DNA of 8,845 bases from Gemmatimonadota bacterium (GTDB lineage: Bacteria > Gemmatimonadota > Gemmatimonadetes > Palauibacterales > Palauibacteraceae), in the NCBI GenBank assembly GCA_030601615.1, contig JAUVTH010000053.1:1-8845 (forward strand), written 5' to 3'. The notes beneath the pieces are model-generated. The model did not search any database, had not been told where the DNA came from, and saw nothing but the letters and a program-made list of their open reading frames with translations. Of this stretch, positions 6,051 through 8,845 are shown in pieces (within the stretch, counting starts at the first letter, position 1; every line of letters begins with the position of its first letter). The translations under genes were made by a program, and so were the position numbers.

Positions 6051-8108
6051 ATGATTCAACGGATCAGCCGGGTGCTGGGCGCTCTCGTCGCCCTGTCCAT
6101 CTTCGTTCCCGGGCCGGCGGCCGCGCAGAACGTCATGACGCCCGAGCTGTTGTGGAAGCTGAAACGGGTTTCCGCGCCCGCGGTGTCACCCGATGGGAAT
6201 TCGCTCGTGTACGGAGTGCGCACCTACGACGTCAAGGCGAACAAGGGCGACACGGACCTGTTCGTGCTGGACGTCGCAGGGGGACACCCCGTCCAGCTGA
6301 CCGACATGAAGGGATCGGAGAGCTCCGCGACCTGGCGTCCGGACGGCCAGTGGATCGGCTTCCTGTCGAGCAAAGGCGGATCGGCGCAGCTATGGGAAGT
6401 CACGGCCGACGGCAGGAAGCTGCGCCAGGTCACGGACCTCGAGGGGGGCATCTCCAACTTCCGCTACTCGCCTGACGGGACTCACATCTCGTTCACTTCC
6501 GACGTGAAGCTCGACAAGACAGTGAACGACATTTACCCCGACCTTCCCGAGGCGGATGCCCGCATCATGGATGGCCTCCTGTACCGGCACTGGGACAGCT
6601 GGCACGATTACTCCTACAGCCACCTGTTCGTCACACCGTACAAGAACGGCTGGGTCGGCGAGCCCGTCGACCTGATGAAGGGCGAGCGCTTCGACACACC
6701 GCTCAACCCGTTCGGCGGCGTGGAGCAGATCGCGTGGAGCCCGGACGGGCGGAAGATCGCGTACACGACGAAGCAGGTCCTTGGCACCGACTACACGGTG
6801 AGCACGAACTCGGACATCTACGTTGTCGATCTGGACTCGGGAGAGACCACGAATCTCACCATGGGGATGATGGGCTACGACGTGGAGCCCGTGTTCTCAC
6901 CCGACGGTGGACGCATCGCTTGGCTGAGCATGGAGCGCGACGGATACGAGGCCGATCGTAACCGGCTCTTCGTGCACGACTTCTCGACGAATGCGCGCAT
7001 CGAGCTGACCGCAGAGTACGACAACGACTCGCATTCCCCCGTGTGGACGGCGGACGGCGAGTCAATTCTCTTTACGAGCGAGACCTGGGGCACGGTCCAG
7101 ATCTTCGCCGTCGACGCCGGCGGCGGCCCCGTTCGCCAGGTAACGGATGGAGTGTTCGACTACGTGTCGCTGGATGTGGCACGCCTCGGCGACGAACAGA
7201 CGCTCGTCGCGGCCAGGCGCTCGATGTCCTCGCCGACGGAGATCTATCGCGTCGATCCCGAGACCGGCGACGCCGAGCAGCTTACGTTCGCCAACCGCGA
7301 GGTTCTCGCAGGTGTCGAGCTCGGCCGCGTCGAGAAGCGGATGATCCCGGCCACCGACGGAAAGGAGATCCTGGCATGGGTGATCTACCCGCCGGGGTTC
7401 GACCCTTCGCGCCGCTACCCCGCCCTGCTGTACGCGCAGGGGGGGCCGCAGGGCACGGTCAGCCAATTCTTTTCCTACCGGTGGAACTTCCAGCTCATGG
7501 CGGCTCACGGGTACATCATCGTAGCCCCCAACCGGCGCGGAGTGCCCAGTTTCGGACAGGAGTGGAAGGAGCAGATCTCCGGTGACTGGGGCGGCCAGGC
7601 GATGCAGGACCTGCTCTCTTCGATCGACCATGTGGCGGCCGAGCCGTACGTGGACGAGACGAGGCTCGGCGCGATCGGCGCCAGCTACGGGGGATACTCG
7701 GTCTACTGGTTGGCGGGCAATCACGACGGCCGGTTCCGCACATTCGTGGCCCACGCCGGAGTGTTCAACCTCGAGAGCATGTACGGGGCGACCGAGGAGA
7801 TATTCTTCGTGAACTTCGATCTCGGCGGGCCCTACTGGGAGAATCCGGCCGGCTACGAACAGTTCTCACCGCACCGTTTCGTGCAGAATTGGGACACGCC
7901 GATCCTCGTGATCCACGGCGAGAAGGACTTCCGCGTGCCGATCACGGAGGGGATGCAGGCGTTCACCTCGGCGCAGCTCAAGGGAATTGAAAGCCGTTTC
8001 CTGTACTTCCCGAAGGAGGGCCACTGGATCCTGTCACCGCAGAACGGGATCCTGTGGCACCGGGTGTTCTTCGACTGGCTGGGCAGGTACCTGCAACCGG
8101 TCAGCTGA
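6051..8108 (+). CDS. Dipeptidyl-peptidase 5-like S9C serine peptidase, Sec-exported
   Basis: Exopeptidase that removes dipeptides from peptide N-termini, acting outside the cytoplasm. The 685-residue protein starts at ATG 6051, after AAGGA (6038-6042); an in-frame TTG at 6006 has no ribosome site and would put 15 residues before a good signal peptide. Residues 1-25 are a Sec signal (Arg4 and Arg7, hydrophobic core, cleavage after PAAA before Gln26). A beta-propeller follows with six SPDG-like repeats (near 46, 94, 141, 230, 283 and 333). The catalytic domain has QGGPQG near 463, APNRRG, DWGG (512-515), Ser545 in GASYGGYS, Asp626 in HGEKDF and His658 in EGHW. PDLPEADARIMDGLLYRHWD in the propeller and the length are typical of the DPP5 type known from Porphyromonas gingivalis (684 residues, as I recall), which prefers Ala and hydrophobic residues at P1. 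It is divergent from ptrB. Other S9C members remain possible, so specificity is inference. Confidence 0.95.
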   Translation: MIQRISRVLGALVALSIFVPGPAAAQNVMTPELLWKLKRVSAPAVSPDGNSLVYGVRTYDVKANKGDTDLFVLDVAGGHPVQLTDMKGSESSATWRPDGQWIGFLSSKGGSAQLWEVTADGRKLRQVTDLEGGISNFRYSPDGTHISFTSDVKLDKTVNDIYPDLPEADARIMDGLLYRHWDSWHDYSYSHLFVTPYKNGWVGEPVDLMKGERFDTPLNPFGGVEQIAWSPDGRKIAYTTKQVLGTDYTVSTNSDIYVVDLDSGETTNLTMGMMGYDVEPVFSPDGGRIAWLSMERDGYEADRNRLFVHDFSTNARIELTAEYDNDSHSPVWTADGESILFTSETWGTVQIFAVDAGGGPVRQVTDGVFDYVSLDVARLGDEQTLVAARRSMSSPTEIYRVDPETGDAEQLTFANREVLAGVELGRVEKRMIPATDGKEILAWVIYPPGFDPSRRYPALLYAQGGPQGTVSQFFSYRWNFQLMAAHGYIIVAPNRRGVPSFGQEWKEQISGDWGGQAMQDLLSSIDHVAAEPYVDETRLGAIGASYGGYSVYWLAGNHDGRFRTFVAHAGVFNLESMYGATEEIFFVNFDLGGPYWENPAGYEQFSPHRFVQNWDTPILVIHGEKDFRVPITEGMQAFTSAQLKGIESRFLYFPKEGHWILSPQNGILWHRVFFDWLGRYLQPVS

Positions 8109-8133
8109 ACCGATCGGCCGGCGACGACGAGAG

Positions 8134-8163
8134 GGGCGGGGCCAATTGCTCCGCCCGTCTTTT
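8134..8163 (+). terminator. Probable intrinsic terminator of the DPP5-like gene
   Basis: GGGCGG (8134-8139) pairs with CCGCCC (8151-8156); an extra G-U pair can close a nine-base loop. Four T residues follow at 8160-8163. It lies 26 bases past the stop codon, in the 69-base gap between convergent genes. The stem could also stop the opposing SDR transcript, but there is no T-run on that side. The T-tract is short, so confidence is moderate. Confidence 0.55.
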
Positions 8164-8177
8164 CGGCGGGCCACGAC

Positions 8178-8845
8178 TCAGGTGTCGCCTCGAACCGCCG
8201 TCATCCGAGCCACTACCCGCGTCGCGAGCGTGCGCGGGAAGAAACGCGGCAGCGCACTGCCGATCTTGTTGATCACTCCGGGGATCACCACGCGCTTGCC
8301 CTTCATCATCCCGGCGTACCCGGCCCGTGCCACCGCAGCGGCATCTCCCGTCACCATCCGGCCCCCGATCGGTGCGTGCTCCATGGCCGCTCTGCTCTGA
8401 AAGCCGGTCACGGTAGGCCCGGGACACAGGGCGGTGACCGTCACGCCGGTGCCGCGCATTTCCTCGCCCAGAGCTTCCGAGAACGAGAGAACGTACGCCT
8501 TCGTCGCAAAGTAGACCGCCATGAAGGGCCCCGGCTGGAAGGCGGCCGTGGAAGCGCCGTTCAGGATCTGGCCGCGCTCCCGCTCGACCATCGGCTCGAC
8601 GAACCGACGGGTCAGGTGGGTGAGCGCTGTCACGTTCAGCTGCACCATGTCGATCTGGGGTCCGGCGTCCGACCTCGCGAACCGGCCAAGCGTGCCGAAG
8701 CCGGCATTGTTCACGAGGACGTCCGTGCGGAATCCCAGAGACTCGAGCCGGTCGAAGATTCGGTCCGGGGCGTCCGGGTCCGTCAGGTCCTCACGAATCA
8801 CCACGGCATGGACGCCGAAGTCCTCCTCGAGATCGGCGGCGATCT
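8178..8845 (-). CDS. Short-chain dehydrogenase/reductase, N-terminus beyond right edge
   Basis: NAD(P)-dependent oxidoreductase with a Rossmann fold; the substrate cannot be told. The reading frame stays open to the window end, so the true start lies outside, and a GTG at 8804 is not the start: the residues before it (AADLEEDFGVHAV) continue an SDR-like strand. About 221 residues are visible. Marks are VLVNNAGFG (NNAG at 8711-8700), QLNVTAL with the structural Asn, the Ser of NGAST 13 residues before the catalytic Tyr, YFATK (Tyr codon 8513-8511) and CPGPT. The Asn-Ser-Tyr-Lys tetrad is complete. The missing part should contain the TGxxxGIG cofactor loop (about 30-40 residues). The sequence around ASTAAFQPGP and the C-terminal VVIPGVINKIGSALPRFFP resemble the DltE/YqjQ-like SDR branch. 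The gene is convergent with the peptidase gene and shares a terminator region. No neighbour suggests a pathway. Confidence 0.93.
   Translation of the reverse strand, partial: IAADLEEDFGVHAVVIREDLTDPDAPDRIFDRLESLGFRTDVLVNNAGFGTLGRFARSDAGPQIDMVQLNVTALTHLTRRFVEPMVERERGQILNGASTAAFQPGPFMAVYFATKAYVLSFSEALGEEMRGTGVTVTALCPGPTVTGFQSRAAMEHAPIGGRMVTGDAAAVARAGYAGMMKGKRVVIPGVINKIGSALPRFFPRTLATRVVARMTAVRGDT

Noticed and set aside
8802..8804. GTG as the start of the short-chain dehydrogenase.
   Set aside because: The frame stays open to the window edge and the residues before it read as SDR sequence. The cofactor-binding loop would be missing with this start.

Overview
The window is GC-rich, densely coded bacterial DNA. 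It holds five protein genes on both strands: three complete in full length, one nearly complete at the left edge lacking its C-terminus, and one at the right edge lacking its N-terminus (six if the partial genes are counted with the hydrogenase subunits: hyaC partial, hyaB, hyaA, ptrB, a DPP5-like peptidase, and a partial SDR). The exported proteins carry a Tat leader, a probable lipobox and a Sec signal, which points to a bacterium that builds a respiratory chain and secretes peptidases. The mix of GC-rich codon use, a lipoprotein oligopeptidase B and a DPP5-like S9 peptidase would suit a soil or sediment group such as Gemmatimonadota or a related lineage, but that placement is a guess from style, not from a marker gene.

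Region 1 (1-3366, minus strand) is a membrane-bound group 1 [NiFe] hydrogenase operon in the order small subunit, large subunit, b-type cytochrome. The genes overlap (14 bases, then an ATGA junction), so their translation is probably coupled. The small subunit has a Tat leader, all eleven ligands of a standard three-cluster relay and a C-terminal membrane helix. The large subunit has both CxxC nickel motifs and a cleavable C-terminal tail. The cytochrome would pass electrons from periplasmic H2 oxidation to the quinone pool. The small subunit lacks both extra cysteines that make the proximal cluster of Hyd-1-type enzymes oxygen tolerant. No maturation genes are visible; they may lie beyond the left edge.

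Region 2 (3367-3734) is a gene-free stretch between the end of the peptidase gene and the hydrogenase start. It must hold the hydrogenase promoter and leader, and it contains several perfect inverted repeats but no clear sigma-70 or sigma-54 promoter.

Region 3 (3735-8108) is a divergent pair of S9-family serine peptidases around a 171-base shared upstream region: an oligopeptidase B with an N-terminal lipoprotein signal (minus) and a dipeptidyl-peptidase 5-like enzyme with a Sec signal (plus). Both are predicted outside the cytoplasm, where they could act in sequence on peptides for nutrition.

Region 4 (8109-8845) is a short convergent gap with a probable terminator, then a short-chain dehydrogenase gene on the minus strand cut by the right edge. 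I found no RNA gene, CRISPR array, insertion sequence or phage gene. The window is mostly well-known families in a less usual arrangement; I do not see a clearly new system.
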